From contig NC_084592.1 in NCBI RefSeq assembly GCF_033807715.1, forward strand, positions 29,438,419 through 29,502,418: a stretch of DNA of 64,000 bases, given 5' to 3'. Positions within the stretch are counted from its first letter, which is position 1, and every line of letters starts with the position of its first letter. A program made the position numbers and the translations under genes. The stretch is from Cololabis saira (lineage: Eukaryota > Chordata > Actinopteri > Beloniformes > Belonidae). Of the stretch, positions 24,112-37,474 are shown one piece after another. The notes beneath the pieces were generated by a model. That model did no database searches, was not told the origin of the DNA, and saw only the letters and a program-made list of their open reading frames with translations.

Positions 24112-24430
24112 TGTTAAAAATAAGGGCAGTAGAATACAGCAGGTAAGTATTTAATTTAGGAGTGTCATCAAACCACACTTTTAAATTGAAGTACTGCTCT
24201 GATCGTCACATATAGACGGGATTACATTGGAAGTGTCATACAATTTGGTGTATTCTATTTGTGTCTGAAAATTTCTCGCTAGAAATGTCATCAAACCATC
24301 TTTTAAATTGAAGTATATGCATTTAAAAAAAAAAAGAGGAATGGGGAAGCCGCTCGCGGTGATCACCTGCTCCGAGCGTCAAATCTAGCCGCAGACGGGA
24401 TTACATTGCAGCCAATAGGAGCCTATTTGC
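24112..24430. other. 319-bp arm-specific segment with an internal duplication
   Basis: Present only in the right arm. It contains two diverged direct copies of a module reading TCATCAAACC, CTTTTAAATTGAAGTA and GACGGGATTACATTG (about 24167-24230 and 24289-24405). The left arm has four unrelated bases at this place. It is either an insertion on the right or a deletion on the left; no target duplication is evident. Confidence 0.6.
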
Positions 24431-24580
24431 GCCTCCGGAGTGAGACTGTGTTGCGTCATTAATCATTGTCTGATAATGTCTCTGAATGTTTGCTATAAAC
24501 ACTGGTTTGTGCTACAGGTGTATTTATTATTATACTAAATATTAATATTATGATTAATATAAATAATTAATGAATTTCTG

Positions 24581-24581
<1 letters not shown>

Positions 24582-24631
<50 letters not shown>

Positions 24632-24707
24632 CATCATTGTTATTATTATTATTAGTATCATTATCATTATTATTATCATCATTCTTATTATTATTATCAT
24701 TCTTCTT

Positions 24708-24770
<63 letters not shown>

Positions 24771-24803
24771 ATTACTATTATCATTAGCATTATCATTATT
24801 ATT
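24582..24803. repeat. TTA/CTT compound microsatellite, right arm
   Basis: Reverse complement of the 21930-22184 tract, with the CTT block at 24702-24736. Confidence 0.95.
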
Positions 24804-25584
24804 CGGGGGGATCCGTCACGTGATCAGGATCCCCCCTCGTCACTCTATGACGTAGAGGGGACGCCCAGGGAATCCCCTGTGGTTGACGAAATGGGAGAAA
24901 CTTTAAATATCGCCTGTCTCTTCTTAAAACAGCGTTAAAAACATGTTTTTACAAACTGGCAGTAAAAACCGTACCTTGCGCGCCAAAAACGCATAATTTA
25001 GCCACTATAACAAAGAATAATATATAAATAATAATAATGTCATAAAACGTGTATATATCACGACCACGCCTCCCATTGACTTTGCATAGTACTATATCCG
25101 TGGTGGTCAGATTAAAACCTCATTAAAACACTGCTAAAACAGCGTTAAAAACATGTTTTTACAAACTGACAGTAAAAAACCGTACCTTGCGCAACAAAAA
25201 CGCATAATTTAGCCACTTTAACAAAGAATAATATATAAATAATAATAATGTCAAAAAACGTGTATATATCACGACCACGGATCCCATTGACTTTGCACAG
25301 TACTATATCCGTGTTGGTCACACGGAATTATAGCACTTTCCGTGTTGGTACCACGGAAAATAGGTCGTGGGCATTATCCGTGTGTATATCACGACCATGG
25401 ATCCCATTGACTTTGCATAGTACTATATCGTGGTGGTCACACGGAATTATACCACTTTCCGTGTTGGTACCACGGAAATAGGTCATGGGCATTTCCCAGA
25501 CTTTTGTGAGATCAGGTTGCTTTGCATAGTAGGCTACTATATCCGTGGTGGTCAGATTAAAACCTCATAAAAACACTGCTAAAA

Positions 25585-27055
25585 CAGCGTTAAAAACGGG
25601 CTTTTACAAACTGACATTAAAAAACAGTACGTTGCGCGACAAAAACGCATAATTTAGCCACTATAACAAAGAATAATATATAAATAATAATAATGTCATA
25701 ATTCGTGTATATATCACGACCACGCCCCCATTGACTTTGCATAGTACTATATCCGTGGTGGTCAGATTAAAACCTCATAAAAACACTGCTAAAACAGCGT
25801 TAAAAACGGGCTTTTACAAACTGACATTAAAAAACAGTACGTTGCGCGACAAAAACGCATAATTTAGCCACTATAACAAAGAATAATATATAAATAATAA
25901 TAATGTCATAATTCGTGTATATATCACGACCACGCCCCCATTGACTTTGCATAGTACTATATCCGTGGTGCTCAGATTAAAACCTCATTAAAACACTGCT
26001 AAAACAGCGTTAAAAACGGGCTTTTACAAACTGACATTAAAAAACAGTACGTTGCGCGACAAAAACGCATAATTTAGCCACTATAACAAAGAATAATATA
26101 TAAATAATAATAATGTCATAATTCGTGTATATATCACGACCACGCCCCCATTGACTTTGCATAGTACTATATCCGTGGTGGTCAGATTAAAACCTCATTA
26201 AAACACTGCTAAAACAGCGTTAAAAACGGGCTTTTACAAACTGACATTAAAAAACAGTACGTTGCGCGACAAAAACGCATAATTTAGCCACTATAACAAA
26301 GAATAATATATAAATAATAATAATGTCATAATTCGTGTATATATCACGACCACGCCCCCATTGACTTTGCATAGTACTATATCCGTGGTGCTCAGATTAA
26401 AACCTCATTAAAACACTGCTAAAACAGCGTTAAAAACGGGCTTTTACAAACTGACATTAAAAAAACAGTACGTTGCGCGACAAAAACGCATAATTTAGCC
26501 ACTATAACAAAGAATAATATATAAATAATAATAATGTCATAATTCGTGTATATATCACGACCACGCCCCCATTGACTTTGCATAGTACTATATCCGTGGT
26601 GCTCAGATTAAAACCTCATTAAAACACTGCTAAAACAGCGTTAAAAACGGGCTTTTACAAACTGACATTAAAAAACAGTACGTTGCGCGACAAAAACGCA
26701 TAATTTAGCCACTATAACAAAGAATAATATATAAATAATAATAATGTCATAATTCGTGTATATATCACGACCACGCCCCCATTGACTTTGCATAGTACTA
26801 TATCCGTGGTGCTCAGATTAAAACCTCATTAAAACACTGCTAAAACAGCGTTAAAAACATGTTTTTACAAACTGACAGTAAAAAACCGTACCTTGCGCGA
26901 CAAAAACGCATAATTTAGCCACTATAACAAAGAATAATATATAAATAATAATAATGTCATAATCCGTGTATATATCACGACCACGGATCCCATTGACTTT
27001 GCATGGTACAATATCCGTGGTGCCCACACGTAATTTTACCAGTTTCCGTGTTGGT
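25585..27055 (-). repeat. Tandem array of 210-bp units (7 consecutive copies) in the right arm
   Basis: The word CAGCGTTAAAAAC recurs at 25585, 25795, 26005, 26215, 26425, 26636 and 26846, i.e. every 210 bp (one 211). Two further copies are at 24930 and 25140 beyond the internal terminus block. The middle copies (25795-26636) are almost identical to each other, including a CGGGCTTTTAC variant, so they probably arose by recent unequal exchange. No ORF. Confidence 0.9.
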
Positions 27056-27116
27056 ACCACGGAAAATAGTGGTGAGAGGTCGTGGGCATTTCACGGATTT
27101 TTGTGAGATCAGGTTG

Positions 27117-27124
27117 AGGCGGAA
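27117..27124. repeat. 8-bp target-site duplication, right copy (AGGCGGAA)
   Basis: Matches 20660-20667 exactly. Confidence 0.92.
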
Positions 27125-27341
27125 GCAAAAACAGTCTTCAGACAAGAATGGCACATTGGGCATAGCTTCTCACCAAGCTACATCCATTCAGCAGACTCTC
27201 TGGTATACGGCTGCTGTTTTTAAACCCAGGCAGGGTAGAGAGGTTGATTGGACACAGGTGGGCTCCAATTAGCAGAACCAGGTACACCTGTGTGCTGCTC
27301 CCCCGCAGACCACGCCCAATCCTCCACTCTGCCACACACAT
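27125..27341 (-). mobile_element. LTR-like repeat, 5' part (split by the foldback element)
   Basis: On the minus strand it starts near TGTGTGGCAGAG, has CACACAGGTGTACCTG and CAATCAACC words usual in fish LTRs, then GGGTTTAAAAACAGC. It continues at 20659 after removal of the foldback element and one target copy. See the 20519-20659 entry. Confidence 0.4.
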
Positions 27342-28478
27342 TAAAAAAGAATGTCCGGTGATGGTGAGAAGGGGAGGGGTTGCTCACAGATGCCTTTTGT
27401 TAAAGGATTCCATAATTTACAGGGAAATTATATGTTTTTTCTTTTCCTTGCTTGTGCATAAATGCATTCGAAATTATTTTATCTCCATAGATGCAGAATC
27501 CTGCCGACACCACATCGTCATTTATAAAAGGAAAGGCTGGCTTTAGCGAGGCAAGGGTTACATTTTTATGGTTTATTTTATGTCGAGGGATGTAAACAAA
27601 GTAGCAAGGCATTTTTAGTGTGGAACTGTTCAGCTGGTATGTAAGGATGAGTCAAAAAGCCAAGATAAATCTTTGAAGAGTCTCCAGTTTGAGTCAACAG
27701 ATTTGGACTGCCATGTCGGCATCCTGACCTTCTGGCTCGTACTATTGATATTTCGTATGTGATGGCACATACGAAAGCACAAAAATAGGCCTTAGGTCTT
27801 AACGAATGAAAAAATTGCAGTACTATGAAAATGTACTTAACAGGTAGTGAACTTTGTTGTTTTTAAATATGCTATATAAATAAATATGACCTTGACCTCA
27901 TTCTGCCTGACCCTTAACCCAGAGGTTAGATGGTTGGAGCCTGATAAGACGCTAACAACTCAGAAGTTCTTCAAATAACCATACTTGGAACTGCACAGCC
28001 CACACCTCCAAAACAATCAAGTTCTGGAGAGCTGCCAAAACTTTTGCCTTCATGAAAGTGCTCAAACTTCCTGATGATGAATTAATCAAGTGCATCCACC
28101 TGACTGCTATATGCACCCATCATTTATATGGAAGCAGTAATGATATACCTCATTTTAAACACAATCATTTTAAACACGATCTGGTATTTTAAACACACTG
28201 CTACATTCTGGTTTAGCTTTAGTAAATAAATGATGACACTGTATAATGGGCTATTGTGCTGTCTGTTGTTTGTTGTTGCTCATCCACAGCTGCATTTCAG
28301 TCAGACAGAGCAGAGCCTACAGGTGGAAGCCGGGGAAGAGGAGGGATTCTCGATTAAGACTGACAGCAAGCTTGGCAGGTGAGACATCCGAAGGCATCTG
28401 TGAGACAAGTACTTCTTGCTCCTTATACAGGTCTAAGAACAAGATGGAGTAATTGGAATGAACTGAGGGGTGAATGTA

Positions 28479-28481
<3 letters not shown>
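27342..28481. other. Gene-free stretch
   Basis: No exon recognised. A short GCTATATAAATAAATATGAC word at 27870-27890 looks like a LINE 3' tail. A 68-codon plus frame at 28246 has no motif. Confidence 0.5.

Positions 28482-28547
<66 letters not shown>
28482..28547. repeat. (CA)33 microsatellite
   Basis: Uninterrupted CA dinucleotides, 66 bp. Confidence 0.98.
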
Positions 28548-28550
<3 letters not shown>

Positions 28551-30109
28551 GGAGATTACCTGCCTGACTTAACTCCTGAGGGGTTTTTTCATTTACCTCA
28601 TTTTAAGACCCAATAAGGATGAGATGATTTTTTATTCTTCATTAAAACAGAATTTACATATCAAATATTTTACTGGCTTGATCGCATGACTATATATTGC
28701 TGCTTGCACTTATGTTTGGAGATCAGTACTATATCAGCCTGCAGAAATAATATAAAATTTGTATTGCTTTTAATTTGCGAGTGCATGCTAAATTGCTCAT
28801 TTTCACAAATGTGGTGCTCAGTGTTGTCCTAACACTGCCTTTCCCACACAGCTCCATTAATCCTGAGGCCCAAATATGAAAGCCCCTGTAACTCATAGAC
28901 ACACCATAGCTTTTATAAGCCCCTGGTAGCGTCACAGCCCACTCATCTTGTCCCTGGATGGTGCAACAGGCCACTTGGCCAAGCTTGAGTATCCATGGGG
29001 AACGTAAACAAGCTGCTGTGCTTGTAGCTGCTGGACTGAAGCGTTCCAGTGGGTTTGGACATCATCTCATTTCCTGGCAGACTGAGGCTACAGCGAGGAA
29101 GCATCATGTCTCTCTTTGGCTACATGCTAAAAAGGTGATTATTAAACACACATCAGTTGAGTCTTATTTTTCGTGATCAAACTCAGTTGATTTGCTAGAA
29201 GCCTTTTCTGATTCTGATTCTCTGATTCTGATTCAGAAGCTCATTTGTGATTCACTTTAAAAGAATACGAGTGAAATGTTAAAATAAGAGACAAAGTATG
29301 TTGCTACCAACCCCGGATACAGTATCTCTCTCTTCATTGTGTTCATCATTGCTGACTTTGATATACAGAATAGAAACCAACAGGTGTCAGTAATTCATAT
29401 TGCTAGGGTCAAATCATCGCAACATGACATAAAACATGCAATTTCAGCTATGTGGAGAGTTAGCACGCTGTGCGAAATGTAAATACAGAATGCAATAATT
29501 TTTTTCAAAACCATACAGAGCATTTCAAATGATTTCAAAAGTAGGTATTTTACCATTTCATAAATGATACCGGCTCATGTTGAACCTGATGGGACGGACA
29601 CATCTCTAAAAAGGGGAATAAAAGGCTGGAAAAATATGTGGTTACTATAAAGAAATGCTTGCAGGAACATTTTGAAAATAGCTACGTTGATCAGCAACAG
29701 GTCAGTGACATGATTGTGTTTATCATGTATTATGCTGATCTTACGCTATCACAATTTAACATGCGGTCTCAGACAAAATTTCCCCATTAAGGAGAAAATG
29801 AGAAGAAAAAAAGTAATAAAGTAGCAATAGAGGGTAGGAATAGGAGCCTTTTCAGTGTCTCAGTATTACAATGAAATAAAACACAAAACATCACAAACCT
29901 TTATTGTGGTCTGGCCAATATAAATGTGAAATTCTTTATGGAAAACATTACGGCTAGATCCGAGTATATGGATATCAAGATATTTGTTTGTTAAATGGAA
30001 ATTTGGTTTTAAGTTTGCAAAGGAAAAAAAAATCTAAATAACCAAACACCCAATTGCAGTATTCTTACTCAGTTTCGCCTGCTCTCTCATTCCTATTTTC
30101 AAGCCATGG
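28548..30109. other. Gene-free stretch
   Basis: A short CTGATT repeat lies at 29205-29235. Nothing else recognised. Confidence 0.6.
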
Positions 30110-30480
30110 CTGGGCATCTGCTAGAGCCTATCCTAGCTCTCTTTGGACAAAACGCTGGGGGTACACATATACCAGTCTGCCTTAGGTCCACTTACACTCA
30201 CCGTTTATGAGGTATACTGGGTGTACTTCATAAAGCAGCCGTAGAGGGTACAACAAAGAACCGCACACAGTGCCATACGTGTAATTTTGAACCACCAGGT
30301 AAATTAACTTGCATGGTTTTGGACTGTGGGAGGAAGCCAGAGTACTCAGAGAAAACCCAGAAACAGGGTGAAGAACATATATGCATAAACCCAGAAACAC
30401 CTCTCAGGTTTTAAGCCAGGTTCCTTCTTGTTTGTCTTCTTTGAGGCAACAGTGCTGACCATGAAGCCACCAGGCTGCCC
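30110..30480 (-). mobile_element. Teleost tRNA-like SINE/interspersed repeat, degraded
   Basis: Plus-strand words GGTACACATATACCAGTCTG, TGGACTGTGGGAGGAAGCCA, GAGAAAACCCAGA and GGCAACAGTGCTGACC...CCACCAGGCTGCCC occur in the order of a very widespread fish repeat read in reverse. Its tRNA-like head (GGTGGC...GTTAGC...) is at the right end. It is the same family as the 62396-62860 copy. Old: numerous substitutions, and the B-box is no longer recognisable. Confidence 0.7.
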
Positions 30481-31506
30481 TCTTTTGTTGTTTTCTCTTC
30501 AGTCAATTGCATACACCAGTCACTCCAGGCTTAGCTAAAAATATAAACTTGAATACAGTTTTTTTTCTTGCCAAGGATTGGAAAACATGCTTCTTTTACA
30601 TGTGATTGGGATTGTGATTTTGAAGCTTTTCTTTCCATGATTCCTGGAACATTTGAGAGATCTGGGTCCGATACATGTACAGTGCAGTAAGTGGAACCTA
30701 TTCAATAACATTAGCAGTGTTTTGATCAAACCTTTTACAAAATTTGCCTCTGTAGTATGACGAAAAGGTTACGTTTCCAATATGATTTATTGTGAACTTA
30801 AGAATTTACATTTCAATCCCTAACTCAGCTGCAACTGAATTTTCACTGAACCTAAACAGTATTTGCTGCAACATTTCCTCCATTGTCTTTGACCTTTTTA
30901 TCTGAGCTTTAGTCAGAATGCATACCTGATCTGGTATCAATGACACCCATGCAGGCTCACTGAGGAGGAGGTCGCCCTAAATGCAGGCTTGCCCCAGGCT
31001 AAAGGCTAATTACATTTCTGACTTGCTGAAATGTATACCGTGCCCTGAGAGAGTGCGCTGGAATAACACTCAGCCCTGCATCGGATAACCGATGATTGAT
31101 TTTTACCTCATAATTACTTTGATGTATTAATAAATACTGTATTTATTTTGTTAATCCATAGACTGGCAGTGTTATGGGAATCATTTGGTGATGAATTTTA
31201 CCCATGACAAAAGTTGAAAAGTTAGATTAATTTTATAAATGTATAGCGTGCAAGATTGTGTCAGAATGCTACAGTGACTCCTGAGATATCACAACATGAT
31301 TCTAGGTTCTTGGAATTGTCTGGTTGTTTCCATGAAAATAACTACCAAACCACGACCTTATTGAATCTTGTTGATCATGAAGAAACATGAGCATGGATAT
31401 GTGTACGGTTTTACTGATAGTCCTCATCACTCTACCAGTTTGAAAACACCAAATTATTAATTTGAATGAATGGGGTGTGTAAAGTATACCTAATTCTTGT
31501 AACATA
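30481..31506. other. Gene-free stretch with a possible regulatory block at 30940-31140
   Basis: 30940-31140 has the look of a conserved non-coding element: balanced composition, AGGCTAATTACATTT and CATAATTACTTTGATG homeobox-type sites, and no repeat similarity that I see. Weak call. Confidence 0.25.
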
Positions 31507-31772
31507 CCTTCTTCTTGTTACTTTTCTTTTTAGTGGTCACCACAGTGGATCATCTCTTTTTATCTTGCCTTGTCTCCTGCACCCTCCTTTATCACACAAA
31601 ACAAGTGCATATTCTCTTTCAGCACATTGAAAAATCACCATTTCGGTATTCCCCTTTTTGTCCTACTGGCACCATCTACAGAATCCTTGTTCATGTCCAT
31701 CATCCCTCCTCTTTATGCATCCAAACCATTTCAATCTAGCCTCTCTTACTTAATCTCCAAGATGACTAACAC
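31507..31772 (-). mobile_element. LINE 3' end, degraded
   Basis: Starts CTTCTTCTTGTTACTTTTC then AGTGGTCACCACAGTGGATC, followed by CTGCACCCTCCTTTATCACA and ATCCAAACCATTTCAATCTAGCCTCTCT. This order matches a common fish LINE 3' end that in reverse ends in an AAGAAGAAG tail. Clade uncertain (RTE-like suspected). Confidence 0.6.
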
Positions 31773-32419
31773 TGGGTGTTTCTCAAATGTGCCTTTTCCA
31801 CCCTTGACACATCCTTGAAAATCTTAACATCCTCAGCACAGCCAACTAGTTTACTAGTCAATGATTGTTACCATCATGCACTCTATTACTCACTCTGTTA
31901 AATGACAGCTGTGTATCACAGTTCACACAGGCAACTCACCACTAGCACATGCGATGTGGAAGATACAGGCAGACAAGGGCTCACATAGTCAGGCACCACA
32001 AGTCATCATGGTCCCCTGAAAAGCTGCAAGAAATCTCCCATCTGGCATTGCATCTTATTTACTCATTCCTCTACTCCCAATCCTATTCCAAACTTTTTCT
32101 TCATCGCGGTTCAGGTGTTCTTCTTTGGTGGGCTATATACAGTCATTGTAACGGACAATAGCGCTCTACACTTTCTGTAGGGCGGTGCAATTGAAAGATG
32201 CACATTCACATCTGGGAAGCCAACATATGCTTGCCCATGACATTTATGATGGCCAACGCTGAAAATTTCAAGCCGACAAATTGTCATAATTGATTGTGTT
32301 ACCTAATCATTGCAGCCCTATTATAGACAGGACTGAACTTTTGTACTGATCTGTATTACAGTGAGGCCACAAAGGTTTTTGACTCTTGATTTTGATTAGT
32401 TCCCGTATACTCACAACAA
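31773..32419. other. Gene-free stretch
   Basis: No exon or bounded repeat recognised. Confidence 0.5.
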
Positions 32420-32705
32420 GAGTTGAGAGGAGTCAGTTGAGGTGGCTTGAGCATCTGTATCAATGTCTCCTGGCCGCCTCCCTAGAGAGGTGTTCCAGGC
32501 ATGTCCCACCGGGAGGACACCCTAGGGAAGACCCAGGACACGCTGGAGAGACTATGTCTTTCGGCTGGCCTGGGAACGCCACGGACTCCCCTCGGAAGAG
32601 CTGAAGAAAGTGTCTGGGGTGAGGGAAGTCCAGGCATTTCTGCTAAAACTGCTGCCCCCGCGACCCGGTAACAGATAGGCGGAAGAAAATGGAAGGATGG
32701 CTGGA
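32420..32705 (+). mobile_element. Rex3/RTE-like LINE 3' end
   Basis: Encodes, with frameshifts, RSQLRWLEH, then a CPTGRRPRGRPRTRW-type block (CCCACCGGGAGGACACC ... ACCCAGGACACGCTGGAG), RLAWER, EELKK and a LLPPRP-type end (CTGCTGCCCCCGCGACCCGG). It finishes with GCGGAAGAAAATGGAAGGAT, the GGAT/GATG-type tail of this family. Same family as 4893-5465. 5'-truncated and inactive. Confidence 0.78.
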
Positions 32706-34445
<1,740 letters not shown>

Positions 34446-35639
34446 CACAATGCGGTACATCGTATATAAGAGCACCAAATTTCATCAAGGCATTCAGCGA
34501 GGAATATGACAAGATTTAAATAACAGATCAAAGGAAAATGGAATAAGAATGAAATCAAGGGAACTGATGGCTGCTTGTGCCATTGGCAAAATGTGTTGAC
34601 AGATAAGTGACACTGTACAGTATGCAGTCATCTACAATAAAATTGCTCTACAAAAGAGGCGTCTAGCAAACAGCAAGTGATTAATTAACTTAAATAATAA
34701 TTAAAAAAATGTCATGACATCAGGGATCATTGCTAATTGTCGCAGTGGATGAGAGAGCTGGATAGATTTTGATATGTGCAGTTTCCTATGAGTCAGTAAG
34801 TCACACCGCTCTTATGAACTGTTTGAATATAAAATCAGGAAAAAGGAGACAGGTGACAGGAGCAGTAGGATGGCTCCGACTGAATGTAGATGAGGGTATA
34901 GTGTCCAAAGTATCTCATTTAGTACACAAGCCTGACTGTTGGCTCACATTATGTGAATGGAGTTTAAAGGTCTGAACTGTGGCATGTTTGCCAAATGTGT
35001 AAAATCTATTGTATAATGTTTGGAAATGCAAAGTTTGTCATTGTTTCTATAATCCACAAACAATTACTAGTGTATGTACTGAACACATGATGTACAATAG
35101 TTTTCAGCTTTGGCCATAAAGAAAAAAAAAAAGATCTCAGCATCCACTAATGTAATTAAACTCGTGCACCTGGAACACACCTGTTCTGGTAAGTGTACAT
35201 TGTGTATTCATACACATATGCTCTACGATAATTATATAGGAACAGATGCGCACATGTGAGGAATGTGTGTAGCTCAGCGCATCAGCAACTTGCACAAAGT
35301 GTGCCCACTAAAGTGTCCCTAATTCAAGTGGGCCATGTTTCTCTCTGAACAGGGATTTTAATGAGATAGTGCTGGGGAGTGGAGCAAATGGCATTAAGCA
35401 GCATTTCTCATGATCGCAGGTAGCCTTTCTCCTATAGTTTGAACGGATGAGGAGGGAAGAACCGGAGCTATCCGTCCCTCATGGTGTCTGTGTGTGACAT
35501 CCTCTCTCAGGAATATTCCTTTGAAATGAGATCATCACACAAATCCAACTTCAGTTCAGACTGACAAAAAGAAAAACCTTCAATATACTGTCGATACTGA
35601 ATCAGTAACTTAAGTTGTTGCTTAGTTTTTCAATTTAAA
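34446..35639. other. Gene-free stretch with possible regulatory block at 35300-35545
   Basis: 35300-35545 contains CCTAATTCAAGTGGGCC (an NKX-type CAAGTGG core), GGATTTTAATGAGATAG and GGAATATTCCTTTGAAATG without visible repeat similarity. It is a candidate conserved element on composition only. A TTAATTAACTTAAATAATAA cluster lies at 34681-34700. Confidence 0.3.
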
Positions 35640-36658
35640 ATGAATTCAAATTCAATAATACTTTATTAATCCCAGATGGGAATTAATTATTGCCGTAGTA
35701 TTCATGATTTAAGTATCTTTAAAGATTCCTTGTAGATTATAGCTGTGGGCAGGAAGGATCTGCTGTAGAACCTGTGCTGCAGAGGATCTGAAATCCCATG
35801 ACTGAAGACACTCTGTTGCTGTATCATTGTGTCGTGAAGAGGATGCTCAGGGTTGTCGATGGTCTTCTTCATTTTATGAAGTATCCTCGTTTGCACAATC
35901 ATCTCCAGAGGCTCCAGAACAGAACCCGCCTTCTTTATCAGTTTGTTCAATTTCTTTAAATCACTGGCTCTGATGCTGCTCCTCCAACAGATGACTGCAG
36001 ATGAGATTGCACTCTCCACGACAGATTTATAGAAGATATACATCTTGCTGCAAATGTGGAAGGACCTAAGCTTCCTTAATAAGAAAGGACAGAGCAGACT
36101 ATACTTCTTAACAGCATCAGAGTTGTATCTCCAGTCCCGTCTACTGTCCAGGTGAACACTGGGGTACTCATACTCCTCCACCACCTCCACTTCTTCTTAC
36201 ATGATTGAAAAACTCTGACCCAATTCTGGCTCTCGTAAAATCCACAATAATCTCCTCTGTCTCGTTCACATTCAAAATGAGATGACTGTTCTCACACCAT
36301 GCCACAAAAAGGTCCACCAGTTCTCTGTACTCAGTCTCTTGTCCATCATGATACACCGCACAACTGCAGAGTCATCTGAGTATTTCTGCAGATGACAGGA
36401 CTCTGACTTGTAACTGGAGGTCTCTTCAACGTGAAGAGGAATGGTGAGAGTACAGTCCCCTGTGGTTCTCCTGTGCTGCTGACCATCTGGTCGGACACAC
36501 AACCATTCAGTCTCACAAACTGCAGTCTGTTTGTCAGGTAGTCAGTAATCCAGGTGATTATGGGGACATCCACCTGTGTCTTCTGGAGTTTCTTATGTAG
36601 TAGTGCAGGCTGAATGGTGTTAAATGTGCTTTAGAAATTAAAAAAACATGATTATTAA

Positions 36659-37474
36659 AGGTATTGTGACATGAAAAACAAATTTTTCTTGATTTTTTGT
36701 GTTTTGTTGGGTGTCTTGACATCAATTACACCCAAAAAACAACGAACTTTTAACATTCAGTGTATTGTGTGCTTTCTGGGATTTTCCGCATAACTATGCA
36801 AAAACGGCCCATCTGGTTTGGTGGCGGGTCGTTACGTATAAACCCGCTAAATCACCGCCCCCTCCACCCAGCTCCCTGCCTCCTCTCCTCTCCAGCGCAC
36901 CATAAAGGCTGATTTATGGTTCCGCGTTACACCGACGCAGAGCCCACGGCGTAGGGTTACGCGGCGACGCGCACCGTACGCTGAACCCTACGGCGTAGGC
37001 TCTGCATCGATTTAACGCGGAACCATAAATCAGGCTTAATACGGAGCTGTTTAGAGCCTCTTTTGTTCTCATCATCGGGAGGACAACTGCTAAGAAGACC
37101 CGCGGCCACTGACTGGACTTAAGATAAGGGGACAATGCTGCTTGCATACCTTTATTTTTATGATTGTTTGCTGTGGTTCGCCCTGCTGCTTTTCCGTGCA
37201 TGCTTCGCCTGTCGCTCCCGGCTTAACTCTCAGACGCCGCTGTGAGCGTATGGTTGGGTTGGAGGAGGTTTGGAGGAGGAGCGGGGCAATGATTGACAGG
37301 AAAGGGGGAAAAGGAAGCGTTTTTCACGGTGCAAAAAAACAGTGTCATAAAAAGCCAGGAATGGAGTTGTAGAGTGAAGTTTTTCTTGTTACACTCTTTT
37401 AGACACATTTGAGGGATGTTGGCCAATACTTTTAATAGTGTTAAAAGCATGTTAAAAATGATGTCACAATACCT
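36659..37474. mobile_element. TTAA-type DNA element (816 bp) inserted in the LINE
   Basis: Terminal inverted repeats AGGTATTGTGACAT (36659) and its complement (ending 37474) are bounded on both sides by TTAA (36655-36658 and 37475-37478). This is the target choice of piggyBac and Kolobok elements. It interrupts the LINE between its YHGLGVEFAIIH-type block and the following segment. No transposase ORF. Kolobok-like is my preference on the AGG start, but unverified. Confidence 0.75.
36906..37036. mobile_element. PIF/Harbinger-type MITE (131 bp), nested third level
   Basis: TIRs AGGCTGATTTATGGTTCCGC and the complement of AGCCTGATTTATGGTTCCGC, with TAA at 36903-36905 and 37037-37039. The interior is almost a full hairpin (GCCCACGGCGTAGGGTTACG and the mirrored CGTACGCTGAACCCTACGGC). 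It is related to the 12105-12604 element by its termini. Confidence 0.87.

Larger units (their letters stand above)
20668..27116. mobile_element. 6.45-kb foldback (long terminal inverted repeat) DNA element, non-autonomous
   Basis: The ends are perfect inverted copies: CAACCTGATCTCACAAAAAT at 20668 and its complement ending at 27116. The first 160 bp or more of both arms are identical reverse complements. An exact 8-bp direct repeat (AGGCGGAA) flanks the element. The left arm (20668-22921) and right arm (about 23785-27116) are collinear over their whole length apart from a few clear indels, and enclose a non-coding core. No ORF resembles a transposase; the longer frames come from ATT/AAG microsatellites. 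Architecture (very long TIRs built from tandem units, TSD 8 bp) recalls Foldback/Galileo-type elements, while the 8-bp duplication would also fit hAT or P. The superfamily is not resolved. High arm identity implies a recent insertion or ongoing arm homogenisation; misassembly of a palindrome cannot be excluded. Confidence 0.88.
23785..27116 (-). repeat. Right arm of the foldback element
   Basis: Reverse complement of the left arm with three differences. It has nine instead of four 210-bp units. It has a 319-bp segment at 24112-24430 absent from the left arm. It lacks the solo LTR, keeping the empty target site near 23813. The microsatellite lies at 24582-24803. The internal terminus copy ends at 25519. 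Confidence 0.85.

Noticed and set aside
20668..27116. CRISPR or satellite array interpretation of the 210-bp units
   Set aside because: Units are directly adjacent, 210 bp, in inverted arms with transposon ends; this is a eukaryotic foldback element.
28317..28567. Open frames with Cys-Val or His-Thr repeats
   Set aside because: Artefact of the CA microsatellite.
36914..37201. 95-codon minus frame
   Set aside because: It runs through the Harbinger MITE inverted repeat and its host element, so it is a shadow of repeat sequence.
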